NCBI RefSeq assembly: GCF_000422905.1 | Contig: NZ_AUGY01000080.1 | Location: 1-38,506 of the forward strand | Origin: Paenibacillus alginolyticus DSM 5050 = NBRC 15375 | GTDB lineage: Bacteria > Bacillota > Bacilli > Paenibacillales > NBRC-103111 | Direction: 5' to 3' | Length of the DNA stretch: 38,506 bases | Notes under the pieces: model-generated | What the model was told of the DNA's origin: nothing | Databases searched by the model: none | What the model saw: only the letters and a program-made list of their open reading frames with translations | Shown here: positions 1-8,707 of the stretch, in pieces | How the letters are laid out: each line of letters starts with the position of its first letter | How positions within the stretch are numbered: position 1 is the first letter of the stretch | Position numbers and translations under genes: made by a program

Positions 1-264
1 AATTTCAAGGTCCTTTTCTCCAAGCAGCTTAATGGCTGTATCCATCTTGGTTTCCAACTCCTGAAGGCGTTTAGAATCTTCTATACGCTCACTCACAGAA
101 GGAAGGGATTCCTCACCAAATCTTTCTTTGTAGAACTTAACCCAGTTCGTGATCGTGCTAGGAGACACTGAATATTTACGTGCAAGATAAGATAACTTCG
201 TTCCACTAAGTGCCTCTTGAGCTACCTTGATTCGTTGCTCATCATATAGGATATTGCTTTTCAT
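1..264 (-). CDS. IS3-family transposase OrfA (helix-turn-helix), C-terminus beyond window
   Basis: Eighty-eight codons are open to the window edge. The protein starts MKSNILYDEQRIKVAQEAL and continues with a helix-turn-helix (LSYLARKYSVSPSTITNWV) of the HTH_Tnp_1/IS3 OrfA type, then a charged coiled-coil segment (about residues 63-88), as usual before the leucine zipper of OrfA. OrfA binds the element ends and is normally fused to OrfB by programmed frameshifting to give the active DDE transposase. ATG at 264 is preferred over ATG at 273 because the GAGGGGG ribosome site sits about 11 nt upstream of 264 but directly abuts 273. Function beyond IS mobility is unlikely. Confidence 0.8.
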   Translation of the reverse strand, partial: MKSNILYDEQRIKVAQEALSGTKLSYLARKYSVSPSTITNWVKFYKERFGEESLPSVSERIEDSKRLQELETKMDTAIKLLGEKDLEI

Positions 265-336
265 ACGTCTCATTCCCCCTCACCAATATTGTACCTTATT
301 GCATATTGATGACTCCAATCTAATTAGGGGGCTTCA
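1..336 (-). mobile_element. IS3-family element, one end (continues beyond window)
   Basis: The first 264 bases encode the N-terminal part of an IS3-type OrfA on the minus strand. Reading outward, the sequence TGAAGCCCCCTAATTAGATT (rc of about 317-336) begins with TG and resembles the terminal repeats of IS3/IS150-like elements, so the element boundary is placed near 336. The other end and OrfB lie outside the window, so the inverted-repeat match and target duplication cannot be checked. The boundary is inferred. Confidence 0.55.
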
Positions 337-696
337 GAGAATAAAAGCAAACTCCAGCTATAATGCTGATATTTGATGTACTAAATGCATCTGTTCTAGT
401 TAAATCGGTAAATAACTCAGAATTTGCTGCACTTTCTGCATCTTTTGCTGCAGACTCGTCGGGTTTCTGAAATAGAGGGGATATGCGGGGAAATTACGGG
501 GTTTCGGTTTCGGTTTCGGTTTCGGTTTTGGTTGCGTTACTGGGACTTGAATTCTTAGCTACTGGCGGGTGTTCTACTTTAGTCGGGCTACTTGGCCATG
601 GATTCGGGGCTTGGGGCTTTAGGCTAATGGCTAACTGCATGAGGCGGCAACTGGACTTGGACTCAAGACCAATCTCCCGTCCCCCTAATCCAGACG
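337..696. other. Non-coding spacer with low-complexity sequence
   Basis: No convincing gene is present. At 424-452 a short direct repeat occurs (TTTGCTGCACTT / TTTGCTGCAGAC). At 500-529 there is a hexamer microsatellite. From 541 to 660 the sequence is loosely repetitive (GCTACTGG, GCTACTTGG, GGCAACTGG). Two overlapping open frames on opposite strands have no ribosome binding site and translate to low-complexity VSVSVSV or TETETET, so they were not called. Confidence 0.6.
500..529. repeat. GGTTTC hexanucleotide microsatellite
   Basis: Four perfect GGTTTC units (500-523) are followed by a near copy, GGTTTT (524-529). A tract like this can change length by polymerase slippage. It lies outside any supported gene, so a functional effect is not evident. 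Confidence 0.85.
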
Positions 697-731
697 AAAA
701 AAAACCTCCAACAACTCCAGCCGGAGTTGTT
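697..731 (-). terminator. Rho-independent terminator of the large secreted protein gene
   Basis: On the minus strand a perfect 9-bp stem, AACAACTCC/GGAGTTGTT, closes a 4-base loop (710-731). GGAGG and eight T residues (complement of A at 697-704) follow. It lies about 30 bases past the stop codon at 760. Confidence 0.85.
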
Positions 732-759
732 AAAGGCCCTTTTTCCAAAACGTAATCTC

Positions 760-3700
760 TTACTTCGTTACTTTCACCGTAATCTTGTCACTCGAAGTGA
801 CACCACCCGCATTGATCAATTCGCTGCGGTATTCATACACGCCAATCGCTCTGCCGGCAATCGTCGACACTGCGCTTTGTGCATTTGGAGAAGCTGCGTT
901 CAAGGTCTTGGTATCGATCAAGATGCCATTTTCGTATAGGCGATACTCGGTAGCGTTGGTGCCCCACCACATGTTCATCGTCACCTTGTAGTTGCCATCT
1001 CCATCCCAATTATCTTGAGATAATACCGGTTTACCTGGCAATGCGTCTGTAATCTTGACCACAAGTGGGCTACTAGCTGTTGTTCCAAAGGAATTAATAA
1101 GTTCACTCGTATACGTGTAAGTGCCGTTCGCTTTGCCTTTCACATCTACTTTAGCCACTTGCGCTGCTGGAGACGCGTCTTTCAATGTTTGCGTACTAAT
1201 GAGTACGCCATTTTCGTACAGCTTGAACACGGAGCCGTTATTCCCCCACCACATGTTCATCGTGACGGTGTAGTTGCCATCTTTTAATCCAGTAGCATAG
1301 CCACTGTTATCTGACAAAACGGGCTTACCAGGTGCCCCAACCGATAACGGCTTCACAACCGTAATAGTCACAGCATAGGTTTGTACGGTTTTACCATTCA
1401 ACGTGACGGTAGCTGTAATTTGTGCAGTACCTTCAGCCAAAGCGCTAACTTTACCTTGTGCATCTACGGTAACTACCGCTCCATTGCTTGTGTTGTAGGC
1501 AACTACAGCACTACTAAGATCAGCAGGCGCTCCGTTGCTTAATGTGCCTGAAAGGTGAGTAGCCGTTGTTTCGCCTGGCTTCAGAGACACCGAGTCAGCA
1601 GCAAGGGTAGCTTGACTGAATGTAACGCTTGGCTTCACAACCGTAATAGTCACAGCATTGGTTTGTACGGTTTTACCATTCAACGTGACGGTAGCTGTAA
1701 TTTGTGCAGTACCTTCTGCCAAAGCGCTAACTTTACCTTGTGCATCTACAGTTGCTACCGCTCCATTGCTTGTGTTATAGGCAACTACAGCACTACTAAG
1801 ATCTGCAGGCGCTCCGTTGCTTAATGTGCCTGAAAGGTGAGTAGCCGTTGTTTCGCCTGGCTTTAGAGACTGCGAGTCAGCAGTAAGCGTAGCTTGACTG
1901 AATGTAACGCTCGCACTCACGTTGAAAGTTTGTGTCGATTGCACCAAATTGCCTGCTGCATCCGTTACACTGTATTGCACCGTATGCGCTCCTAGTGCTA
2001 GGCTTCCTGCGGCAATCGTTTGACCACTGTTAATCACAGCACCATCCAAACTCAATGTCTGCGCAGCCACACCGGAGTGTGCATCGGTACTGTTCAAATC
2101 AAATCTCAGTGAATCCGCATCTGTCACATCCGCCACTGCGTGACCGGACTCCGTCAAAACAACAACGGGTGCTGTTTTATCTAATTTCACCTGCAAAGAT
2201 TTCGCTGCTTCCACATTCCCTGCTGCATCTGTAGAGAAATATCCAATCGTACTCGTTCCTTCGTCTTGAATAACAATAGGTGCTACATAAGGAGCTGCAG
2301 TCCCACCATTGATACTGTATTCGGTCCCCACCGCACCGGTTGATTCATCCACCGCTGTCAAGGTAACCGTCACATCTTCTTTAAACCAGCCTTCGCTATT
2401 TGGAGCACCCGACAATGCCGCTGTCGTCACTGGTGCCAATGTATCAGCCACTTTGGTAAAGTCGCTCAATCCTCTTGGTTTCAACTGGAATACACCTTTG
2501 AAAATGGCAGCGACGCCTTTGATATTCACGGTTTGACCTGCCTGGTACGGATACGTACTTTGTGTTAATCCAGTCCGTGCATCGACCCGAACATGATTGC
2601 TTACCGCACCGCTAACCGCATCAAATTCAAAAGAGCCAGTCGGTGTAGCACTAATGATATTATTGATAGTTACATTGCTGAGCTCAACCAATTGCCCTTG
2701 ATTATCGCTAGTTACAGCAGATACAGCAACAGGTGTAGGCACAGCAGAGACCCCTGTTTTGGCAATTTCCACTGGATCCGTCAACTCGAACTCTGTGTTA
2801 AATAACGCTGTCGATGCCGTCACCTTCACGGTATCTCCAAGATGGAATCCACTCAAGCTCTGAAACACATACATACCGCCGGTAGTATCCTGCAAGTAAA
2901 AAGATTGCCCGCCAAAAGATCCCGGTTCCGTAGTTACAACACCCTCAACTGTTACCAATGTTCCTGCAGCTTTCCCCCGTGCTTCAGCGACGGTGATCTT
3001 TGCCGGAATCGGATTCTGCTCTTCCGGTAACGGTTCAGCCGGAACGTTGCCAAGCGTAACGCCTTCGGTCTTCAAGTTCGTTCCATTTTGACGCAGCCTC
3101 AAGTTGGACGCAGCCGTCGTTCCTGGCTTAATTCGAACATTCAGATCTTTGGTAGCATGTCCGTTAATATCTGAGGTCACGCTAAACGTGGAGCTGTACC
3201 CGTATGCAGTAGGCCATGTGCCGTCTGCATTTTGAATCATGGCTATTTGAGCGCCACCGGTGACCAAATAGATACCCACACTGAACCCCGCTACAGTCGT
3301 AGACGCAGGCAGGTTATCCACAACTACCCGCACTGGGAAGTCCACTGCATTGGGCAGTGTTGCTTGATGCACGAAGCTGTAAGCTGCGCTAGCTGTTGCC
3401 GTAGGTCCGCCGTATGAGCCCGGTTTAAATGTGCTGCGGTCATACCATTTGTAGCCTGCGTTTGGCGCAGCCCATGGCTCTGGCTGTGGTTCCGTTGATG
3501 CAGCCGGATCTTCAAAGGGCAGAAGTGCCGTCGGTTGATCCAACTGCAAGCCGCTAACCTGAGATAAGCTTGTATAGCTTTCTTTCTTCGAGAGCCAGTT
3601 CACCATATTTACAAGCAGCACACCATCATTCTGCTCTTTAAAGCCATCATAGGTCGTCTTCTTGGCACCTGTATCCTCGCGGACATATTTGGGTGTCGCA

Positions 3701-4614
3701 TCTTCAACTGGGGAGGAATCGCCGATAAATCCAGCCTTCCCTGCTCCCGATTTAGCAACAGCCACATAAGGACCTTCGGCTATACCGCCTCCGTTATATA
3801 CGCCTTGATCAACCGCATTCGCCCAAGCATCGCTCGTTTGTGGCAGGTATACAATTCCCTTTGCTTTAGTCGGATCAAGAATGGCTAGTGTTGAACCTGC
3901 ATGCATAGCCACTGTCGAGACACCGCTGGTAATCCCGAAAGCTTGCTCTGGCGCAACAATTTGGTTCGCCGTAATATCCCCTAAAGCATTATAGCGGAAA
4001 CGCAAACCGAACTGTGTAGCCAACCAATCCGAACTAGCTACATCCTGCATCGCCGACGAAGCTGTCTCCTCTGCGTTCATGCCGCTAGCTGGGTTCGTCC
4101 ACGCGCCTCTGCGGTAGCCATTGAATACTTCCGAACCGTCCCAACGGTTCTTGTTGCGGTCTGCATTGTAGTGATCTCCGATGAAGAAGATACTGCCGCC
4201 ACCCTGCACATATTGCTCAAGAGCAGCTTGCTCGCTCGTCTTATAAGGAACGTTCGACTCCGCAACGACGAATACATCGTAACCACTCAAATCACTCAAC
4301 GTAATGGGTGTCGTTTTGCGAAGTTCTTTCACGTAATAACCATTATTCGCTAAAGCGTTGGCGAAATCGGAGAAGGCGCCATCAATTACCCAATCGGCAG
4401 CTCCAGCGGTTTGTTCATGCGTATTGTCGAAAAGCACTTTCTTGCCTGCATTTTCATTCACAACTTTGGCTTCAATGAATGGAGCCGGATCACTTGGTCC
4501 TTCCGCCATAACAGCTTGCCAGCTGCTTGTGGCCAATACTTGAAACGGTAACGCGATTGTTAAGGCAAGTGTTGTTTTAAACAATTTTGCTTTCCATCCT
4601 GCTAGCCTACTCAT
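760..4614 (-). CDS. Large secreted multidomain protein: DUF4350/GATase-like N-domain, OB-fold, Ig-like and Big_2 domains
   Basis: The 1284-residue protein has a signal peptide (about residues 1-37, hydrophobic TTLALTIALPFQVLA). Residues 55-345 form a GATase-like/DUF4350-type domain with a GDHYNADRN stretch at 146-154. Residues 537-720 look like an OB-fold nucleic-acid-binding module of the type found in secreted nucleases (ITVAEARGKAAGTLVTVEGVV). Residues 725-815 resemble an OmpL47/chitobiase-like Ig module, followed by another Ig-like module to about 900. Two nearly identical Big_2 domains follow (about 903-1090), then two tandem C-terminal modules beginning GKPVLS and carrying MNMWWG, which resemble carbohydrate- or wall-associated modules of Bacillales exoenzymes. 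GGAGGA precedes the ATG. No known catalytic site is certain; an extracellular nuclease or envelope-binding role is possible. It is transcribed alone, with its own terminator. Confidence 0.8.
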   Translation of the reverse strand: MSRLAGWKAKLFKTTLALTIALPFQVLATSSWQAVMAEGPSDPAPFIEAKVVNENAGKKVLFDNTHEQTAGAADWVIDGAFSDFANALANNGYYVKELRKTTPITLSDLSGYDVFVVAESNVPYKTSEQAALEQYVQGGGSIFFIGDHYNADRNKNRWDGSEVFNGYRRGAWTNPASGMNAEETASSAMQDVASSDWLATQFGLRFRYNALGDITANQIVAPEQAFGITSGVSTVAMHAGSTLAILDPTKAKGIVYLPQTSDAWANAVDQGVYNGGGIAEGPYVAVAKSGAGKAGFIGDSSPVEDATPKYVREDTGAKKTTYDGFKEQNDGVLLVNMVNWLSKKESYTSLSQVSGLQLDQPTALLPFEDPAASTEPQPEPWAAPNAGYKWYDRSTFKPGSYGGPTATASAAYSFVHQATLPNAVDFPVRVVVDNLPASTTVAGFSVGIYLVTGGAQIAMIQNADGTWPTAYGYSSTFSVTSDINGHATKDLNVRIKPGTTAASNLRLRQNGTNLKTEGVTLGNVPAEPLPEEQNPIPAKITVAEARGKAAGTLVTVEGVVTTEPGSFGGQSFYLQDTTGGMYVFQSLSGFHLGDTVKVTASTALFNTEFELTDPVEIAKTGVSAVPTPVAVSAVTSDNQGQLVELSNVTINNIISATPTGSFEFDAVSGAVSNHVRVDARTGLTQSTYPYQAGQTVNIKGVAAIFKGVFQLKPRGLSDFTKVADTLAPVTTAALSGAPNSEGWFKEDVTVTLTAVDESTGAVGTEYSINGGTAAPYVAPIVIQDEGTSTIGYFSTDAAGNVEAAKSLQVKLDKTAPVVVLTESGHAVADVTDADSLRFDLNSTDAHSGVAAQTLSLDGAVINSGQTIAAGSLALGAHTVQYSVTDAAGNLVQSTQTFNVSASVTFSQATLTADSQSLKPGETTATHLSGTLSNGAPADLSSAVVAYNTSNGAVATVDAQGKVSALAEGTAQITATVTLNGKTVQTNAVTITVVKPSVTFSQATLAADSVSLKPGETTATHLSGTLSNGAPADLSSAVVAYNTSNGAVVTVDAQGKVSALAEGTAQITATVTLNGKTVQTYAVTITVVKPLSVGAPGKPVLSDNSGYATGLKDGNYTVTMNMWWGNNGSVFKLYENGVLISTQTLKDASPAAQVAKVDVKGKANGTYTYTSELINSFGTTASSPLVVKITDALPGKPVLSQDNWDGDGNYKVTMNMWWGTNATEYRLYENGILIDTKTLNAASPNAQSAVSTIAGRAIGVYEYRSELINAGGVTSSDKITVKVTK
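1349..1912 (-). repeat. Tandem 282-bp duplication encoding two near-identical Big_2 domains
   Basis: Two units, 1349-1630 and 1631-1912, are offset by exactly 282 bp (94 codons) and differ at only a few bases, for example CATAGGTTTG against CATTGGTTTG. The near identity, including synonymous positions, indicates recent duplication or gene conversion inside the secreted protein gene. Confidence 0.85.
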
Positions 4615-4968
4615 TACAATTCCTCCTTAGCGTTGCTGAGTCATAAAATTTCTTCATAAGCAAAGTCTTTATGGACAGACAAGCCCAATAGTGCCACTAA
4701 ATTTTACCATGGTTCAAAAGGAAAAAGTGATATTTTTTTGTAAAGATAAGGAATTTTGTGCAGGTGTACAATTGTTTAATTAACAAGCTATGCTATCTTC
4801 ACTAGCACTTGAGCAGGATTGTTCATCAATATCACTTTGGTTAAATTGTAAACGCCTACATTTTGAAACATCCTTATTTTTCCTGAAATTGAAAAGACAG
4901 CTGAACAGCAGATTATACCTGCCCAACTGTCCTCATTTTTGTATAGTATCACCCTATCTTTAGTTACC
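4615..4968. other. Upstream region of the secreted-protein gene
   Basis: No gene is seen. The region is AT-rich and carries the ribosome binding site near 4620. It also contains ATTGTTTAATTAAC at 4771-4784, a 14-mer found again upstream of the ArsR-like regulator at 14451. A strong consensus promoter could not be assigned. Confidence 0.5.
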
Positions 4969-5192
4969 GGAACGACGATCCGTTATTTCGGAAAATATGT
5001 ACGATTAATAGACGCAGAGGAACGTCAGTACGCTATATTGATCATTATGAACGATCCGGAGGTAAAAAACACAATATAACGCATCCACGTTCCTCTTCCT
5101 CCTGATTTTGGGTGTTTTCGTCCAAATAACGGATCGACGTTCCAATTCCCCATGATTCTAGGTGTTTACCGTCCAAATAGCATCAACGTTCC
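4969..5192. repeat. Cluster of five GGAACG-type dispersed repeat units in opposing orientation
   Basis: Units of about 20 bp with the core GGAACGTNGATNCGTTATTT occur at 4969-4989 and 5019-5040 on the plus strand and at 5072-5092, 5124-5143 and 5175-5192 on the minus strand. Units at 5124 and 5175 sit in longer direct repeats of about 43 bp (each preceded by GATT-T-GGTGTTT...GTCC). The 5019 and 5072 copies form an inverted pair (GAGGAACGT...TATATTG / CAATATAACGC...ACGTTCCTC). The last unit ends two bases before the stop codon of the truncated permease. Related units recur at 24425-24552. Confidence 0.75.
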
Positions 5193-5193
5193 C

Positions 5194-5727
5194 TCAAGAA
5201 ACTCGGGTTACCATAGTTAAGACGACTGATTTGCTTTCGTTGCCCATATAGAACTGGCGAAGCATGAAAGTCCCGAGAACACTGAAGGAGCCAAGCAAAA
5301 TTAAACCAAAGTGACTGTCGAACAAGCCCATCCAGCGGAACAATAGAAACTGCGGAACGAGAATCGCTTGACTGGGAATCATATAGATCGCTAGGACAAG
5401 AACAAAGAGCACATGACGGCCGCGAAACTTAATCTTCGAGAAAGCATAGGCTGCCATGGAGGAAAGCAGGACAGAAAGCGCGGTAGTCAAAACGGAAACC
5501 TTGATAGAATTCCAGTAATACAGGGAGAACTTCGTCGACCAGACTGTCTTATAATTTTCAATCAAATTCCAATGCTTCGGGATCCACTGAATGGGATATA
5601 GAAACACATCAGCTTCCGGCTTCATAGATGCGGATATCATCCATAAGAAGGGAGACATGAACAGTATGCCTATGATAAACATGAGGATTGTGAGCAGTGT
5701 TTTTTTTATATTTTTAAACTTGTCCAT
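5194..5727 (-). pseudogene. Carbohydrate ABC transporter permease (MalG/CUT1 type), C-terminally truncated
   Basis: The sequence is typical of the second CUT1 sugar-importer permease. It has a first membrane helix (residues 10-32), the periplasmic-loop motif MKPEADVFLYP, then helices through LGSFSVLGTFMLRQFYMG. Family members are about 270-300 residues. This one stops at 177, with a non-homologous tail (NESKSVVLTMVTRVS) at the edge of a dispersed-repeat cluster. The EAA loop that contacts the ATPase, which should follow directly, and the last two helices are missing, so the product cannot form a normal transporter half. The ribosome site GGAGGAG and the short gap from the upstream permease show it was once the distal gene of a two-permease operon. 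Loss of about 100 codons is inferred from family length. Confidence 0.8.
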
Positions 5728-5746
5728 CGGTTACTCCTCCTTCTGT

Positions 5747-6691
5747 CTAGTAATTGACCCATCTACGTTGTCCAAACCACTGAACGAGTGTAATCAGGAG
5801 GACAAATACCAGCAGCACAATAGCCATCGCGGAGGCATAGCCGGATTGTAGATTTACGAAAGCTGTTTCATACAAACGATATACGACCAGACTGGTTGAA
5901 TTCGCCGGACCGCCGCCTGTTAGAACGGAAATAACATCGAACGCTTTAAATGTCCCAATAATGCCTGTTACGAGTAAGAAGAATGTGGTCGGTGATAAGA
6001 GCGGCACGGTTATGCTGAAAAATTGCTTCAACTTCGATGCGCCGTCAATGTCCGCTGCCTCGTAGAGATCGTTCGGAATCGACTGCAAACCAGCCATAAA
6101 TATAATCATGTTATATCCGATACTCACCCAAATCATAAGTCCCATCACACAATATAAAGCAAAATCCGGATCTGCTAGCCATTTTGGCGGATTCGCTAGC
6201 CCCAAGTCGATTAATATTTGATTAATCGGTCCGTAGGTTGGGTGGAACAATACCTGAAACACAATTGCTACAGCAACAACACTCGAGATGTATGGAATGA
6301 AGTAAACGACTTTAAAAAGATCTTTAAAATGAATTTTCTTATCAATGACGACCGCCAGAACGAGCGAAAAGATCAATGTTAGCGGCACAACAATCATAAG
6401 AATCAGGTTATTTTTGAGTGAGAGAAGAAAAACGCTGTCATGCAAAAGCTTAACAAAGTTATCTAAGCCGAGAAATTTCACTTTAGAAAACCCGGCAACA
6501 AAGTTCCAATTCGTAAAACTGAGGAAAAAGGACGCTACAATTGGAAATAAGGTAAAAATAAATAATCCAAGTATCATGGGACTGACGAATGCGTATCCGA
6601 CCAGATCCTCGCGCACCTGCTGCATGGACCGCTTCCGCTTCACTTGTACGGATGGAATGGTGCCTGCTTGTGAATGTATTTTGGTAGCCAT
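5747..6691 (-). CDS. Carbohydrate ABC transporter permease (MalF/UgpA type, CUT1)
   Basis: The 314-residue integral membrane protein has about six transmembrane helices, starting with DLVGYAFVSPMILGLFIFTLFPIVASFF. The conserved EAA loop is intact (LYEAADIDGASKLKQFFSITVPLL). It would pair with the downstream permease and an MsmX-type ATPase to import a sugar. Its partner at 5194 is truncated and no solute-binding protein lies nearby, so the transporter is probably dead. The start is placed at ATG 6691 (MATKIHS), because GGGGTGA lies five bases upstream. A GTG at 6700 overlaps that ribosome site and is less likely. An operator-like palindrome lies at 6982-7000. Confidence 0.88.
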   Translation of the reverse strand: MATKIHSQAGTIPSVQVKRKRSMQQVREDLVGYAFVSPMILGLFIFTLFPIVASFFLSFTNWNFVAGFSKVKFLGLDNFVKLLHDSVFLLSLKNNLILMIVVPLTLIFSLVLAVVIDKKIHFKDLFKVVYFIPYISSVVAVAIVFQVLFHPTYGPINQILIDLGLANPPKWLADPDFALYCVMGLMIWVSIGYNMIIFMAGLQSIPNDLYEAADIDGASKLKQFFSITVPLLSPTTFFLLVTGIIGTFKAFDVISVLTGGGPANSTSLVVYRLYETAFVNLQSGYASAMAIVLLVFVLLITLVQWFGQRRWVNY

Positions 6692-6737
6692 GAAATTCAC
6701 CCCATGTCGTGTTTTCTCTAGTCTACCTTGGTGGTGA

Positions 6738-7123
6738 AGGATCGGTAAGTCAATTAATTGACCCCTTTGGGTAAAATTTTAACCTGTGGCATGTAATGTG
6801 CGGGATACAAGGATAAATGGTTGATGCGAAGCAAGTTAAGTTACACACATTAACCATTATCAAGTAAATAGATCGTCGGCTCCCTCATTCGGGGTCCAAG
6901 CCATATTTGATCAAATTAATTCTGCTCTGGCGAGCAATATATACAACATCTTCAGCTTGTGGGCAGTGAAACGTCCAAAATTGTTGTACGGTGTACAACA
7001 TTCGCTCCTATAGACCGAGAAAAAACTGCCGGGCCGGCCTCCCAATCCCCCCTTCTCCCCTTGGCGCGAATCCTGAGAGCGCGTTCTAGCACCGCCGCCT
7101 GGCAGTGGTCAACCACAAAAGGC
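6738..7123. other. Intergenic region upstream of the sugar permeases
   Basis: No gene was recognised. The region should carry the promoter of the minus-strand permease genes. It has a palindrome at 6982-7000, and a C-rich, more GC-rich stretch at about 7030-7115 that may be remnant sequence. A short plus-strand open frame here has no ribosome binding site. Confidence 0.4.
6982..7000. promoter_or_regulatory. Palindromic operator-like site
   Basis: TGTTGTAC-GGT-GTACAACA is a perfect 8-bp inverted repeat with a 3-bp spacer. It lies about 290 bp upstream of the permease gene and beyond the dbpA terminator. Size and symmetry fit a dimeric repressor (GntR or LacI type). No neighbouring regulator gene points to its identity. 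Confidence 0.45.
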
Positions 7124-7157
7124 AAAAAATCCGATGAGCCCTAGAGGCCAACCGGAT
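7124..7157 (-). terminator. Rho-independent terminator after dbpA
   Basis: On the minus strand, ATCCGGTTGGCC and GGGCTCATCGGAT pair imperfectly around TCTA (7129-7157) and are followed by six T residues (7124-7129). It lies just past the dbpA stop codon. Confidence 0.75.
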
Positions 7158-7164
7158 CGTGAGC

Positions 7165-8610
7165 TTACTTATTCGCTTCATGCACCTTGAGCAGCTTGCC
7201 TTTAATCGTCGTATTCTTCATAATTTTGAGCACCAGCGGGCCCTTACCATTCAAAATGTCCACATACGACACATTGTCCTGAATCGTAATGATACCTATA
7301 TCGTCAGCCGTCACACCTTCAATTTTGGCGAGTGTTCCCACAAAGTCTACCGCTCGAATCTTTTTCTTTTTCCCGCCGTTAAAATAGAGCTTCATGATTC
7401 CCTTATTCAGTTGGTCACTTTTATCCCTCTTAATGACAGGTGTGGCCTGCATTTTCTGATCAAAAGCCGGTTGACCAAGAGCAACCTCTTCCGCCGAGGG
7501 AGCGTCTTTTCTCGGTATTTCGAACCCCAGATAGCCTTCAATATCAGCTAGAAACTTGTCCTCATTTGGCGTAACAAACGTAATCGCCTTGCCCGTCTTC
7601 CCCGCACGTCCGGTTCTTCCGATTCGATGGACATAGCTTTCTTTTTCAAGCGGAAGATCGTAGTTGATGACATGCGTGATATCCTCCACATCAATCCCTC
7701 GCGCTGCGACATCCGTGGCAACTAAGAAACGGAATTCCCCTCTTTTAAAAGCATTCATGACTAGGAATCGATCGTCCTGCACCATGCCCCCGTGGATCTT
7801 ATCGCACGGATAATCTAGCTGCTCCAATTGTCTATATAAGTAGTCGACATGCTCTTGCGTCCGGCAGAAAATGATGCAGTTATCAGGATTCTCCACCACG
7901 AAGACATCCTTAAGCACATTAAACTTATCGTTTTCTCTAACTGTTATGATGGCATGCTCAATCTGAACCTTGGACGCCTCCGGCGTTTGAATTTCAATAT
8001 CGATAGGGTTATGCATGTATTGATGGCATAATTGTTCCACATCATTTGGGAGAGTCGCTGAAAATAGCATCGTCATCCGATCCGTCGGCAGCTCATCAAT
8101 AATCGCCCCCACCTGCTCAATGAAGCCCATCCGAAGCATCTCATCCGCTTCATCGATGACTAGATACTTAAGTCGCTCCAAGTCCAGCGTCCCTTTCTGA
8201 ATATGATCCAGCACGCGGCCCGGCGTCCCAACAACCACATGGCACTTCTGGTGCAGTTCAATCTTCTGCTTGGCAAAAGGCTGCTTCCCATACAAAGCCA
8301 CTGCTTTAATCCGCTTGAATCTCCCGATATTTGTGATATCCTGCTTCACTTGATCGGCCAACTCTCTCGTCGGTGTCAAAATCAGCGCCTGCGGTCTGTT
8401 CTCTTCCCACTCCACCAGTTCACAAATCGGTATACCGAACGCCGCCGTCTTCCCGCTTCCCGTTCGTGACTTAACGGTGAGATCCTTCTCCTGCAGCGCG
8501 ATAGGAATCACTTCGTTCTGTACATCTGTCGGCTGCTCGTAACCTAAACTTTGAAGCGCCCGCACGATATCTTCACTCAAATTATAATCCGTAAAACTTC
8601 TTATACCCAC
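7165..8610 (-). CDS. dbpA: DEAD-box ATP-dependent RNA helicase DbpA/YxiN
   Basis: The 481-residue protein has the full superfamily 2 motif set: Walker A SRTGSGKT (48-55), PTRELADQ, TPGR, DEAD (153-156), SAT, and HRIGRTGRAG. Its C-terminal domain (about 400-481, beginning near NKGIMKLYFNGGKKKKIRAVDFVG) matches the DbpA RNA-binding domain, an RRM-like fold that recognises hairpin 92 of 23S rRNA. Family knowledge assigns it to late 50S ribosomal subunit assembly. Length agrees with Bacillus YxiN (about 480). It starts at ATG 8610 (MGIRSF). It appears monocistronic, with a terminator at 7124-7157. Confidence 0.95.
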   Translation of the reverse strand: MGIRSFTDYNLSEDIVRALQSLGYEQPTDVQNEVIPIALQEKDLTVKSRTGSGKTAAFGIPICELVEWEENRPQALILTPTRELADQVKQDITNIGRFKRIKAVALYGKQPFAKQKIELHQKCHVVVGTPGRVLDHIQKGTLDLERLKYLVIDEADEMLRMGFIEQVGAIIDELPTDRMTMLFSATLPNDVEQLCHQYMHNPIDIEIQTPEASKVQIEHAIITVRENDKFNVLKDVFVVENPDNCIIFCRTQEHVDYLYRQLEQLDYPCDKIHGGMVQDDRFLVMNAFKRGEFRFLVATDVAARGIDVEDITHVINYDLPLEKESYVHRIGRTGRAGKTGKAITFVTPNEDKFLADIEGYLGFEIPRKDAPSAEEVALGQPAFDQKMQATPVIKRDKSDQLNKGIMKLYFNGGKKKKIRAVDFVGTLAKIEGVTADDIGIITIQDNVSYVDILNGKGPLVLKIMKNTTIKGKLLKVHEANK

Positions 8611-8669
8611 GAATAAACTCCCCTTCTTCTTGCTCTTCTTTCTATATTACTACATCATGCGTCGGGAAC

Positions 8670-8692
8670 AAAAAAAAGCCCCTTTAGGGGGC
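8670..8692 (-). terminator. Rho-independent terminator downstream of the GNAT gene
   Basis: GCCCC-TTTA-GGGGGC forms a tight hairpin, followed on the minus strand by eight T residues (8670-8677). It separates the GNAT/DUF3024 genes from dbpA. Confidence 0.85.
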
Positions 8693-8707
8693 ATGACGGG
8701 AATTAGA

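Noticed and set aside
483..755. Open frames on both strands (90 and 84 codons) over the GGTTTC repeat
   Set aside because: No ribosome binding site, repeat-driven VSVSVS or TETETE translation, and overlap with the terminator of the large gene.
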